Below are positions 34,043-42,716 of a stretch of DNA of 64,000 nt, in pieces; position 1 is the first letter of the stretch; each line of letters begins with the position of its first letter. This DNA is from Chitinophaga sp. GbtcB8 (GTDB lineage: Bacteria > Bacteroidota > Bacteroidia > Chitinophagales > Chitinophagaceae): NCBI RefSeq assembly GCF_019091455.1, contig NZ_JAGXJN010000004.1, forward strand, positions 62,001 to 126,000, written 5' to 3'. The notes below the pieces were generated by a model that was not told the origin of the DNA, searched no databases, and was given only the letters and a program-made list of their open reading frames with translations. Position numbers and translations under genes: made by a program.

Positions 34043-35146
34043 TCATTCCGTAATGGTCTGTACCACCTGCAGCTGTTCGTTAAAAGCCACCATGGCAGCC
34101 CGGTAACCGGCGCTGATGCGGCCCAGCTCATTTTCCATCCCGGCCAGGGCGGCAGGGTAAGCAGAGGCCATGCGCAATGCCTCGTCCAGGGGAATGCCTA
34201 CCTTTTCCACGCAGTTCTTTACAGCTTGCATCATGGTCAGGCAGGAACCGGCCAGGGTACCCTGGGCATTCACATAACGGTCTTTATCAAAAATGTAAAT
34301 GTAGTCGCCGCTGCGGGCTTCCGCCACTGCATCCGTGATCAGGAACAACCGCTGCCCCATGATCTTTTTACTGATGCGGATAGCAGAGAAATCAACATGG
34401 ATCCCGTCTGCCACTACGCTGGCGCATATACGATCATGATCATAAATAGCGCCTACCATGCCCGGAGCCCGGCTTTGCAGGGCCGACATGGCATTGAACA
34501 GGTGTGTGGAGGTTGGAATACCCCGCTCAAAAGCGGCATATGCCTGCTCATACGTCGCATTACTATGCCCGGCAGATACCAGTATGCCGGCATCCTGTAA
34601 CTGTTTTACCAGCTGCGGATCACAGCACTCCGGTGCTAGGGTCATCATTTTAATAACATCCCGCCCATGTTCCAGTAACCAGTTTATATCCTGTTGTGTT
34701 GGGGAAGTAATATATTGTTCCAGGTGGGCGCCCTTTTTTGCCGGGTTCATAAAAGGCCCTTCCAGGTGCAGGCCCAGCACACCTTTGCCGCCCTGTTGCC
34801 AGTAATCTTTCACCGCCTGCATAGAGCGTAACATTATCTCCCGTGAGCTGGTAGGTATGGTAGGCATAAAATAAGCAGCACCACCGCTCACACAATATTC
34901 ATAGGTGCCTTTCAGCGATGCTGCATCCGTACTAAAGGGAAACAGGTGCCCGTTACCTCCATAGATCTGCAGGTCTATTAATGCCGGCGCCAGGGTAGCC
35001 CCGCCCAGGTCTATTTCCTGAGTGCCGGAAGGCACTTCCGTAACAGGCAGCAGGCCCACAATACGCCCGTTATCGGTTAATACTGCGTGGTTGTCCAGAA
35101 AACGGTCGCCGGTGAAAATGCGTGCATTGGTGTAAGTAACTGACAT
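34043..35146 (-). CDS. nagA: N-acetylglucosamine-6-phosphate deacetylase
   Basis: NagA removes the acetyl group from GlcNAc-6-phosphate, the first step in amino-sugar use and peptidoglycan recycling. The 367-residue amidohydrolase has GLHLEGPFMNPAKKGAH (metal Glu), SAGHSNATYEQ and STHLFNAMSALQSRAPGMVG (metal His residues) and the catalytic Asp in FLITDAVAEA. The start at 35146 is supported by a TAACTTTG box (35159-35152) that ends 5 nt upstream, suggesting a leaderless transcript. The box overlaps the 3' end of the VOC gene. Confidence 0.94.
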   Translation of the reverse strand: MSVTYTNARIFTGDRFLDNHAVLTDNGRIVGLLPVTEVPSGTQEIDLGGATLAPALIDLQIYGGNGHLFPFSTDAASLKGTYEYCVSGGAAYFMPTIPTSSREIMLRSMQAVKDYWQQGGKGVLGLHLEGPFMNPAKKGAHLEQYITSPTQQDINWLLEHGRDVIKMMTLAPECCDPQLVKQLQDAGILVSAGHSNATYEQAYAAFERGIPTSTHLFNAMSALQSRAPGMVGAIYDHDRICASVVADGIHVDFSAIRISKKIMGQRLFLITDAVAEARSGDYIYIFDKDRYVNAQGTLAGSCLTMMQAVKNCVEKVGIPLDEALRMASAYPAALAGMENELGRISAGYRAAMVAFNEQLQVVQTITE

Positions 35147-35151
35147 GCTGG

Positions 35152-35159
35152 CAAAGTTA
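35152..35159 (-). promoter_or_regulatory. -7 box 5 nt before nagA (leaderless type)
   Basis: TAACTTTG on the minus strand matches TAnnTTTG and ends 5 nt before the nagA start codon. It overlaps the stop codon of the preceding VOC gene, so nagA may be transcribed independently of it. Confidence 0.4.
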
Positions 35160-35546
35160 AATTTCGTATAGCTCTAAGGGTAGTCCGTCAGGGTCGGTAA
35201 AAAAAGTAAAGCGCTTACCCGTGTGAGGGTCCACTCGTATGGGTTCCGGTGTTACGCCACTGGCCTGCAGCTGCGCTACGGCCGTATCCACATCCTGCAC
35301 GGTAAAGGCCAGGTGCCGCAAACCCTGCGCTTCCGGCCTGCTGGGCCGGGGTGGCGGCTCGGGGAAAGAGAACAGCTCTATTACATACTGCGTACCCAAA
35401 GCCAGGTCCAGCTTCCAGGACCGGCGTTCCTCCCGGTATACTTCCCGCACTATCTGCATACCCAATACCTGTGTGTAAAAGGTTTTACTACGTTCGTAAT
35501 CAGAACAGATAATGGCAATGTGATGAATACCGGAAAGCAAAGACAT
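35157..35546 (-). CDS. VOC family protein (YaeR/SMU1112c-like glyoxalase)
   Basis: This is a 129-residue single-module vicinal oxygen chelate protein. Metal-ligand positions expected for the family are visible as the His pair in SGIHHIAIICSDYERSKTFY, a central His in GLRHLAFTVQDVD, and the final Glu in DPDGLPLELYEI. The closest family is YaeR-like (GloA2) lactoylglutathione-lyase-like proteins, whose true substrate is unknown. It lies 10 bp upstream of nagA on the same strand. Confidence 0.88.
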   Translation of the reverse strand: MSLLSGIHHIAIICSDYERSKTFYTQVLGMQIVREVYREERRSWKLDLALGTQYVIELFSFPEPPPRPSRPEAQGLRHLAFTVQDVDTAVAQLQASGVTPEPIRVDPHTGKRFTFFTDPDGLPLELYEI

Positions 35547-35599
35547 GGAATGTAATTAGGAGGTTTGTAAACCCGGGAAAGGCCACGGGCTCAGTATGA

Positions 35600-36394
35600 C
35601 TACAATACCTGGAACCTGTCCGCATCCTTCAGGAAAGGCAGGTTTTTCCGTACCGCCTCCAGGCGTACGCGTTCCAGCGTGTAAGTGAATATATCTTCAT
35701 CATGCGCTTTCTGGTAAATGATCTCGCCCATGGGATCAATAATGCTGCTATCGCCGCTGTGGTAAATGTTGTTACCATCATCCCCTACACGGTTCACACC
35801 AATTACAAAAGCCTGGTTCTCTATGGCGCGGGCCTGCAGCAAGGTTTTCCAGGGGGTATTGCGCCGCTCCGGCCAGTTAGCCACGTTGATCAGCACATCG
35901 TAGGCCGGGGCCCCGGTTTCTGCAACAATTGCGTTACGTGCCCATACCGGGAAGCGCAGATCATAACAAACAGAAAGGTTTATTTTCCAGCCCTTTACCT
36001 GTGCTATCAGGCGTTTGTCGCCAGGCAGGTAATGCTCATGCTCGCCGGCATACCCGAAGAGGTGGCGTTTATCATAAATGCCATATACGCCGTTGGGCTG
36101 CATCCATACCAGGCGGTTCACATAACGGTCGCCATCCTGTATAATGAGGCTGCCGGTGATGATCACATTTTTTTCCGCCGCTTTTTTCTTCATCCACTGT
36201 ACAGCGCTGCCATCCATCGTTTCCGCCAGCCTGGCGGATTCCATGCTAAAACCGGTGCTGAACATTTCCGGCAGCACAATCACTTCTGTACGTTCAGGGA
36301 TCGCATTGATCTTTTCATCGAACATACGCAGGTTCTCTGCTATATTCTCCCAATGCAGCTGCGACTGTATAAGTGTTACTTTCAGATCTGACAT
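35600..36394 (-). CDS. nitrilase-family amidohydrolase (YafV/omega-amidase-like)
   Basis: The 264-residue carbon-nitrogen hydrolase has the complete Glu-Lys-Cys triad: Glu in VIVLPEMFSTGFSM (about residue 42), Lys in YDKRHLFGYAGEHEHY (about 109) and Cys in LSVCYDLRFPVWARN (about 143). The GEHEHY motif is typical of YafV/Nit2-like omega-amidases, which repair 2-oxoglutaramate. A TACATTTG promoter box lies at 36438-36431, 36 nt upstream. Confidence 0.9.
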   Translation of the reverse strand: MSDLKVTLIQSQLHWENIAENLRMFDEKINAIPERTEVIVLPEMFSTGFSMESARLAETMDGSAVQWMKKKAAEKNVIITGSLIIQDGDRYVNRLVWMQPNGVYGIYDKRHLFGYAGEHEHYLPGDKRLIAQVKGWKINLSVCYDLRFPVWARNAIVAETGAPAYDVLINVANWPERRNTPWKTLLQARAIENQAFVIGVNRVGDDGNNIYHSGDSSIIDPMGEIIYQKAHDEDIFTYTLERVRLEAVRKNLPFLKDADRFQVL

Positions 36395-36467
36395 AATGCT
36401 TATAGTTACGAATGGTCAATTCGTAGTTAACAAATGTACGCTCTACGGGCTTAAAAACTTTTAAATT

Positions 36468-36929
36468 TTATGGCTTGTCATTTACAATTTGTTCAAGCGC
36501 GGCCTGAGCCAGCTCCGGCTCAAAGCCCTTTTGTACCAGGTATTGAATGGTTTTCAGCTTTTGTTTCAGGGGATGCTCCCCTTCCAGGGAAGCGTATTTT
36601 TTGGCGGCCTGCCGTTCCAGCGTATCCCGGTAATCATCCGCATCTATTTCCTGCAGGCCTTTTTTAATGCAGTAGGGCGATACCTGCCTTTGCTGCAGCT
36701 CCATGGTTATTTTACGGCGGCCCCATTGTTTGGTGCGGAACTTGCCGCCGGCAAAGGCTTTGGCAAAACGTTCCTCATTCAGGAAATTATCAGCGATCAG
36801 CTCCGCAATGGCCTGGTCTATTTCTTCGCCCCGCAGGCCCAGCTCCCGGCATTTATGATGTACCTCGCTATGGCAGCGCTCCTGGTAGGCGCAGTAGTGG
36901 CGAAGCTTTTGTAAAGCAGCATTGTTCAT
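36468..36929 (-). CDS. recX: regulatory protein RecX
   Basis: RecX binds and modulates RecA filaments. The 153-residue all-helical protein shows the three-helix repeats typical of RecX: YCAYQERCHSEVHHKCREL, IAELIADNFLNEERFAKAFA, and GRRKITMELQQRQVSPYCIK. Its length and composition are normal. recA is not in the window. The upstream spacer is a TTAGC-type hairpin repeat that also separates it from uvrD. Confidence 0.88.
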   Translation of the reverse strand: MNNAALQKLRHYCAYQERCHSEVHHKCRELGLRGEEIDQAIAELIADNFLNEERFAKAFAGGKFRTKQWGRRKITMELQQRQVSPYCIKKGLQEIDADDYRDTLERQAAKKYASLEGEHPLKQKLKTIQYLVQKGFEPELAQAALEQIVNDKP

Positions 36930-36933
36930 TCTA

Positions 36934-37001
36934 AAGCTTTTAGCTGTTAGCTATTAGCCATTAGCGGGCTAAAAGCTAACAGCTAAAGGCTAACAGCTAA
37001 T
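36934..37001. repeat. hairpin, TTAGC/GCTAACAGC word family
   Basis: The left arm (36935-36965) is a tandem of AGCTTTTAGCTGTTAGC and TATTAGCCATTAGC. The right arm (36966-37001) is GGGCTAAAAGCTAACAGC, TAAAGGCTAACAGC and TAATT. There is almost no loop. It fills the space between uvrD and recX and is the densest member of this family. Confidence 0.7.
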
Positions 37002-37004
37002 TAT

Positions 37005-39356
37005 TTATTTCTTCACGATCATTAACCGTGCGTAGTTCAGCATGATCTTTTTTTCGCCGCCTCCTTTGGGAAATACCACTGTGGCAATACGGTTATTGGG
37101 GGCGCCTTCCATACTCAGAATGGTTCCAAAGCCAAACTTCTGATGTTCTACCTCCATACCTGCTTCCATAGTAGCCGGATCATCGGGCGCAAAACCCGGT
37201 GAAGGTACATGGTTACCAACCGGTGCAGCGGGCTTGGGCGCCGGGCGTGCAGAGGATGATGAAGCGGAAGAACCGGCTGCAGGACCTGTAGGCGCTTTCT
37301 TTTGCATGCGGTCAAACATATTATTGCCGCCATTGTTCCACAAACCACCACCGCCGCCACCGCCAAAACCACGTATGGCATTGCCGCCTGCATAACTACG
37401 GTCTATGAACTGCTCCGGCATTTCTTCCAGGAAACGGCTGGGCTCATTATTCACCAAACTGCCAAAACGATAACGGCTGCTGGCGTAGGTAAGCCACAGC
37501 CGGGCTTTGGCACGGGTAATAACTACGTAGAACAAACGGCGTTCCTCTTCCAGCTCTTCGCGGGTATTAATGGAAAGGGTACTCGGAAACAGGTTCTCCT
37601 CCAGCCCTACAGAAAACACCACCGGAAACTCCAGCCCCTTGGCAGCGTGAATGGTCATGAGCTTTACCACATCGCTGTTCTCATCATTGCCCTGGTCTGC
37701 ATCCGTGAGCAGTGTGATCTGCTGCAGGTAAGAACCCAGGCTTTTATCCAGCAGCTCCCCATCTTCCGTAGGCGTTTCTGTAAACTCTTTTATGGAGTTC
37801 AGCAGCTCCTGTATGTTCTCATACCGGGCCAGGCCTTCCGTAGTTTTATCGTTAAACAGCTCTTTTACAATGTTGGTGCTTTTGCCCACCTGTACGGCCA
37901 CATCGTAGGCATTATGTTTTTCCAGGATGGCCTGGAAACTTTTGATCATCGTTACAAACCCTTCCACCGCTTCCAGTGTACCGCCTTTAAAGCCAAACTC
38001 ACGGCCACGTTCCAGCACTTCCCAGAAAGTAATGTTCTGCTCATTGCTGATGACCACTGCTTTTTCTATAGTGGTTTTACCAATGCCCCTTACCGGGTAA
38101 TTGATAATACGTTTCAGGCTCTCTTCATCGCGGGTATTAATGGTTATACGCAGGTAAGCCAGGAAATCCTTTATTTCTTTCCGCTGGTAAAAGGAAATGC
38201 CGCCGTAAATGCGGTAGGGAATGGCTTTGCGGCGCAGGCTTTCCTCAAAAGAGCGGCTTTGCGCATTGGTGCGGTACAGGATGGCAAAGTCGCGGTTATC
38301 ATAGTGGTTACGCAGCTTTTGTTCTGCAATCGTATCTGCTACATACTTGCCTTCCTCATTATCCGTCATGGTGCGCACCAGCTTAATTTTTTCGCCCTCC
38401 ATGTTGTTGGTCCACAGGGCTTTTTCTATCTGGCCTTTGTTATGCGCAATTACTTCGTTGGCTACGTTCAGGATGGATTTGGTACTGCGGTAGTTCTGTT
38501 CCAGCTTTACCACGTGCACATCATCATAATCCTTTTCAAACTGCAGAATGTTCTCAATGGTGGCGCCACGGAAAGAGTAAATGCTCTGTGCATCATCCCC
38601 CACCACGCAAATATTTTCATGCACAGATCCTAACAGCTTTATGATCTCGTACTGCGCCGGGTTGGTATCCTGGTACTCATCGATCATAATGTATTTGAAC
38701 TTATGCTGGTATTTGTGCAGGGTTTCCGGGAACTGCTTCAGCAGAATGTACATTTTAAACAACAGGTCGTCAAAGTCCATAGCGCCGTTCTTAAAACAGC
38801 GTTTGGCATACATGTCATAGATCTTGCCTATCATGGGGCGGTTGGCCCGCATATCCTCCTGCTGTACGAAATTATCGTGCTGGTATTCCTCCGGGCCCAT
38901 CAGGCTGTTCTTGGCCGCGGAAATACGGTTGTATACAAAGTTAGGCTTATAGTGTTTATCGTCCAGGTTCTGCTCATTAATAATAGTTTTGAGCACGCTC
39001 TTGGCATCGTCCGTATCGTAAATGGTAAAATCATTGGGATAACCCAGGCGGTGCGCTTCTGCGCGTAATAACCTGGCAAATACGGAGTGAAAGGTGCCGA
39101 TGTAGAGGTTACGGGCTTCATTGCCGCCCAATATTTTTTCTACACGCTCTTTCATTTCACGGGCAGACTTGTTGGTACAGGTGAGCGATAGTATCTTAAG
39201 GGCATCTACCCCATGCCGCATCAGGTGGGCAATACGGGTAGTAAGCACTTTGGTTTTACCGGAGCCGGCGCCCGCTATTATCATCAGCGGCCCGTTAATA
39301 TGCATTACGGCCTCTTGCTGCCGTTCATTCAGTTCGTCTAGGTAGTTTGGCTTCAT
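37005..39356 (-). CDS. UvrD/PcrA-type ATP-dependent DNA helicase
   Basis: The 783-residue superfamily 1A helicase carries the full motif set: motif I GAGSGKTKVLTTRIAHL, Ia/Ib (SLTCTNKSAREMKERV), II MIDEYQDTNPAQ, III GDDAQSIYSFRGA, IV EQNYRST, V TIHAAKGLEFPVVF and VI RRLFYVVITRAK. The C-terminal part has a Gly/Ser/Pro-rich linker (GGGGGGLWNNG, SSASSSSARPAPKPA) followed by a Tudor-like domain (MEAGMEVEHQKFGFGTIL) as in PcrA, which contacts RNA polymerase. It serves in nucleotide excision repair and replication restart. A 443-codon open frame on the opposite strand is a shadow. Confidence 0.95.
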   Translation of the reverse strand: MKPNYLDELNERQQEAVMHINGPLMIIAGAGSGKTKVLTTRIAHLMRHGVDALKILSLTCTNKSAREMKERVEKILGGNEARNLYIGTFHSVFARLLRAEAHRLGYPNDFTIYDTDDAKSVLKTIINEQNLDDKHYKPNFVYNRISAAKNSLMGPEEYQHDNFVQQEDMRANRPMIGKIYDMYAKRCFKNGAMDFDDLLFKMYILLKQFPETLHKYQHKFKYIMIDEYQDTNPAQYEIIKLLGSVHENICVVGDDAQSIYSFRGATIENILQFEKDYDDVHVVKLEQNYRSTKSILNVANEVIAHNKGQIEKALWTNNMEGEKIKLVRTMTDNEEGKYVADTIAEQKLRNHYDNRDFAILYRTNAQSRSFEESLRRKAIPYRIYGGISFYQRKEIKDFLAYLRITINTRDEESLKRIINYPVRGIGKTTIEKAVVISNEQNITFWEVLERGREFGFKGGTLEAVEGFVTMIKSFQAILEKHNAYDVAVQVGKSTNIVKELFNDKTTEGLARYENIQELLNSIKEFTETPTEDGELLDKSLGSYLQQITLLTDADQGNDENSDVVKLMTIHAAKGLEFPVVFSVGLEENLFPSTLSINTREELEEERRLFYVVITRAKARLWLTYASSRYRFGSLVNNEPSRFLEEMPEQFIDRSYAGGNAIRGFGGGGGGGLWNNGGNNMFDRMQKKAPTGPAAGSSASSSSARPAPKPAAPVGNHVPSPGFAPDDPATMEAGMEVEHQKFGFGTILSMEGAPNNRIATVVFPKGGGEKKIMLNYARLMIVKK

Positions 39357-39435
39357 CAGGGTGTAAAAATAACCAAATTCCCTATGCCAAATGATAGTTG
39401 TTAGTAGTTAGTGGATAGTGGGAGCCGGAGCGGCT

Positions 39436-39936
39436 TCAGTAGCGTGCAATGCGCGATTTCAGCATTTTCCTTGCAAAGTGGATGCGGCTTTTCACCGTAC
39501 CCAGGGGCTCATTCAGGATCATTGCAATTTCATAATATTTATATCCCTCAAAATACAGCAGAAAGGGTTGCTTGAAAATAACAGGGAGGTTGTAAATGGC
39601 CATATGCACATCCTTTACGCGTAAACCATTTTCCGCATAGTTGCCAATGGAGGGCTGCTGCTGGTGCAAAAGAAAATCGCCCATCGCATTATCCAGCAAG
39701 CGGTACTGCCGGTTGCCACGGCGGTAATTATTAATGAAAATGTTGCGCATAATGGTATACAGCCAGGCCCGTATGTTGGTGCCGGCCAGGTATTTTTCCC
39801 GGTTAGCCAGTGCGCGGAATAAGGTTTCCTGGTAAAGATCTTTGGCTGATTCCGAATCCTTGGTAAGGGTAATTGCGTAGGGCCTGAGGAAATCAGCATT
39901 TCCCATTAACAAAGTGTTGAATTCGGTGGAACACAT
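39436..39936 (-). CDS. ECF-type RNA polymerase sigma factor
   Basis: This is a 166-residue sigma factor with region 2 (YAITLTKDSESAKDLYQETL then FRALANREKYLAGTNIRAW) and region 4 (YNLPVIFKQPFLLYFEGYKY then YEIAMILNEPLGTVKSRIHF). Regions 1.1 and 3 are absent, as in ECF sigma factors. No anti-sigma gene is adjacent, so control may come from elsewhere or be at the level of transcription. The 413-bp upstream spacer up to the hairpin at 40350 shows no perfect -7 box on this strand. Confidence 0.9.
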   Translation of the reverse strand: MCSTEFNTLLMGNADFLRPYAITLTKDSESAKDLYQETLFRALANREKYLAGTNIRAWLYTIMRNIFINNYRRGNRQYRLLDNAMGDFLLHQQQPSIGNYAENGLRVKDVHMAIYNLPVIFKQPFLLYFEGYKYYEIAMILNEPLGTVKSRIHFARKMLKSRIARY

Positions 39937-40349
39937 ATGACGTTACTTTTAGGATTATACAATATGACATTGTCCTGCTGTTAAAGCCATTTATCCATTC
40001 CTTACGGTATGGGGGGTACGTAGCTCAGGAGATTTTTTTCATAACGGTAATACCTTTTTGTTTACCTGACAAAGCGGGGGGCACAATAACTTGCATTCTA
40101 CATTAAACTCTGATGACCGCTCAATGATTATTTCTTACAGATTAGCAACAGAACAAATACCAGGTTCTTCAATTTGATTCCGAGGGTTTCCTATTGTCTT
40201 GGTTGATTGCTGGTATTCTATTCCAACATGATCCGTTGCGTTAACATTAAATAAATAAAAAATATTTTACTTGTTTAATGCTTATACAACCATATCTAAG
40301 TTATTGAAAAAAAAGAGGATAACCTATTTTTTTTGTGGCTATACGAAAT
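39937..40349. other. AT-rich spacer with no visible gene
   Basis: This spacer lies between the sigma-factor start and the hairpin at 40350. I see no open reading frame with coding character and no tRNA; GGGTACGTAGCTCAGG near 40012 resembles a tRNA D-arm but no cloverleaf follows. The right half is strongly AT-rich (near 40240-40330). Confidence 0.4.
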
Positions 40350-40487
40350 GGGCAAATGTGCAGATATGCAGATATGCAAATGTGCAGATTTGGGTAATAT
40401 AACTAATAACAAAAATGTGCAAATGGAAATGGCGGAGATGTACCGCATATTTCATTTGCACATTTGCATATCTGCACACCTGCACAT
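40350..40487. repeat. long imperfect hairpin, ATGTGCAGATATGCAAATG word family
   Basis: The left outer arm (40351-40389) is GGCAAATGTGCAGATATGC, AGATATGC, AAATGTGCAGAT. An inner arm AAATGTGCAAATGGAAATG is at 40412-40430. The right arm (about 40451-40487) is TTTCATTTGCACATTTGC, ATATCTGCACACCTGC, ACATTA. It overlaps the stop codon of the M28 gene. The element is the closest relative of 12003-12166. Confidence 0.7.
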
Positions 40488-42070
40488 TATTTTTCATGCC
40501 GGTCCACCGGCAGCCTTTCCTCACGGTTGGCTATTTCCCAGGCCGTATAAAACACAAGCTGGGCGCGGCGGGAGAGCAAAGGGAAATCTATTTTATCCAC
40601 CGTATCGGTTGGCCGGTGATAGTCTTCATGTGTGCCGTTAAAGTAAAAGATAATAGGAATGTTATGCAGCGCAAACATGTAATGATCGGAACGGTAATAG
40701 AAGCGGTTAGGATCATCAGGATCATTATACTTATAATCCAGGTGGAATTTGGTAAAGGTATTATTAGCCGCTTCATTAATGGGCCGCAGGGCAGAGCTCA
40801 GCTTATTATCCCCGATCACATATACATAGTTCGTATCTTTTTCATGCATGGGATCAATGCGGCCTATCATGTCTATATTCAGATCCGCCACGGTTTGTTC
40901 CAGCGGGTAAATAGGATTATCTGTATAAAACTTAGAGCCTAACAAACCTTTCTCCTCGCCGGATACCGTCATAAACACCAGGCTGCGGCGGGGTTTATAA
41001 CCGGCTTTCACCGCACGGCCAAAAGCAGCGGCTATTTCCATTACGGCCGATGTGCCGGAGCCATCATCATCTGCACCATAGAATAACTCTTCCCCACGCT
41101 TGCCTAAGTGATCATAATGGGCAGTTACAAATACCAGCTCGTTCTTTTTATCTGTACCTTCCAGGTAACCTATTACATTACTGGAGCGCAGCTCCTTCAC
41201 ATCTTTTTTAAACTGCAGCTGTACCGATTTTCTTATAACACGCGGTTTCAGCTTATCTGCTGCTGCAGGATCCAGCAGGGCCGCTGCATCCTTTATACCT
41301 AACAGGGCTGCTGCCATTTCAGGAGATATATAATATACATTGGTGACAGCTGTTGGTGTTTGTTTGGGATTGCGCATGTAAGTAGGCGTTTTATACAAAC
41401 CGTTACCGCTTACTTTTTCCATACGGCTGGCTCCTTCATTTACTACCAGCACTGCTGCCGGCTTACGTTCCACCACTTCTATAATTTTTTTGTTCACACC
41501 TCCCCAGGCAGAGGGGCGGCGGGTGCCGGTAAGCAGGAAGGTAGTATCATCCTTATGCGGTTCCCCGGGCAGCAGCAATACCACCTGGCCGCTTACATCG
41601 AGGTTGTTGTAATCATTATATTCACCGGAGTTAATGCCATACCCCGCAAATACTATCCTGGAAGTTTTCACCTGCTGGTTCTGGCAGGCATACAGGCTGC
41701 TGTAATAATCTTTGCCAAAGATATAGCTGTGCCCATCCACCACTATTTTGCTGCTGGTAAGCGTATCCTGGTACAAATAAAAATATTGCTCCCACTTACC
41801 TTTAGCGCCTGGCTGCAACCCTGCTTTGTCAAATTGGGATATGATATAGTTAGCGGCTTTCTGCTGCCCTTCTGTAGCGGTTTCCCGGCCCTGCATGCCG
41901 GCGCCGGCCACTATCTGCAATTGCTCTTTTACAGCATGGGGGGTAATGCCTTCTCCAAAACGTGCGGCCACTGCCGGCTGGCCGACCGGTGTAGCAATTT
42001 TTTCATCCTGCTGGGCCCATACGTTTATGCACAAGGACAAGCCAACAGCAAGGAGTACAGATCGTTTCAT
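40487..42070 (-). CDS. M28 family metallopeptidase, exported
   Basis: This is a 527-residue secreted zinc aminopeptidase-like enzyme with a signal peptide (MKRSVLLAVGLSLCINVWAQ). A PA-type insert lies at about residues 130-280. The M28 catalytic domain has the five metal ligands in order: His in VTAHYDHLG, Asp in YGADDDGSGT, the Glu pair in VSGEEKGLLGS, Asp in NIDMIGRID and the final His in HEDYHRPTDTVDKID. It probably releases N-terminal residues from peptides in the periplasm or outside the cell. Its stop codon lies inside a hairpin repeat arm. Confidence 0.9.
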   Translation of the reverse strand: MKRSVLLAVGLSLCINVWAQQDEKIATPVGQPAVAARFGEGITPHAVKEQLQIVAGAGMQGRETATEGQQKAANYIISQFDKAGLQPGAKGKWEQYFYLYQDTLTSSKIVVDGHSYIFGKDYYSSLYACQNQQVKTSRIVFAGYGINSGEYNDYNNLDVSGQVVLLLPGEPHKDDTTFLLTGTRRPSAWGGVNKKIIEVVERKPAAVLVVNEGASRMEKVSGNGLYKTPTYMRNPKQTPTAVTNVYYISPEMAAALLGIKDAAALLDPAAADKLKPRVIRKSVQLQFKKDVKELRSSNVIGYLEGTDKKNELVFVTAHYDHLGKRGEELFYGADDDGSGTSAVMEIAAAFGRAVKAGYKPRRSLVFMTVSGEEKGLLGSKFYTDNPIYPLEQTVADLNIDMIGRIDPMHEKDTNYVYVIGDNKLSSALRPINEAANNTFTKFHLDYKYNDPDDPNRFYYRSDHYMFALHNIPIIFYFNGTHEDYHRPTDTVDKIDFPLLSRRAQLVFYTAWEIANREERLPVDRHEK

Positions 42071-42204
42071 AGTATCAGATTATTTGGAAGGATAATCAAG
42101 TTGCCGGTTATAAAAAATAAAAGCCGGGAGCAAGTTTTGCATACTCATCCCGGCTTAATAATTTGCTTTGTTATACGATGGCTGTATTACAGTGTATCTT
42201 CTTC

Positions 42205-42642
42205 TTACAAACAGGCTATCTTTCTCACCCTGTTCTCATGGCGCCCGCCTTCAAACGGTGTATTGATAAATACATTGATCATTTGCCTGGCTACATCCGT
42301 ATCTACAAACCTGGCAGGAATGCAGATGATGTTAGCCTCATTATGCCCACGTGCCAGCCTGGCCAGCTCCTCGCCCCAGCAAATGGCAGCGCGTACGCCC
42401 TGGTGTTTATTAGCGGTAATGGCCACTCCGTTTGCGCTGCCGCATACCAGTACGCCAAAGGCTACTTCCTCTCTTTCTACTGCAGTAGCTACCGGGTGCG
42501 CATAGTCCGGATAATCGGCTGAATCTTTTGAATGTGCGCCAAAATCTTTCACCTGCAGACCCAGGCCTTCCAGGTAAGAAATAATTTCTTCTTTATACTC
42601 AAACCCGGCATGGTCGGAACCTACAGCTACCGGTAATGACAT
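42205..42642 (-). CDS. rpiB: ribose-5-phosphate isomerase B
   Basis: RpiB interconverts ribose-5- and ribulose-5-phosphate in the pentose phosphate pathway. The 145-residue product opens VAVGSDHAGFEYKEEI and contains VAFGVLVCGSANGVAITANK, with the active-site Cys, and HNEANIICIPARFV. The start at 42642 is chosen because this is where the fold begins; an in-frame ATG at 42726 overlaps the end of tatC. The gene is 75 bp downstream of tatC and may be co-transcribed. Confidence 0.92.
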   Translation of the reverse strand: MSLPVAVGSDHAGFEYKEEIISYLEGLGLQVKDFGAHSKDSADYPDYAHPVATAVEREEVAFGVLVCGSANGVAITANKHQGVRAAICWGEELARLARGHNEANIICIPARFVDTDVARQMINVFINTPFEGGRHENRVRKIACL

Positions 42643-42716
42643 GTTAAATAATGGTGGATGTTGCATATCAGTTTTCACATTTACGATTTCAGATCTGCGA
42701 TCCTGTCTGAAACCTG

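Noticed and set aside
37302..38633. Plus-strand open frame of 443 codons inside uvrD/pcrA
   Set aside because: It is antisense to a fully conserved helicase and shows no family motif.
40005..40045. tRNA-like start GGGTACGTAGCTCAGG
   Set aside because: Only a D-arm-like segment is present; no anticodon arm, T-arm or matching acceptor follows.
41360..42505. Plus-strand open frame of 381 codons across the M28 peptidase and rpiB
   Set aside because: It crosses two well-supported genes and the spacer between them, and has no domain signature.
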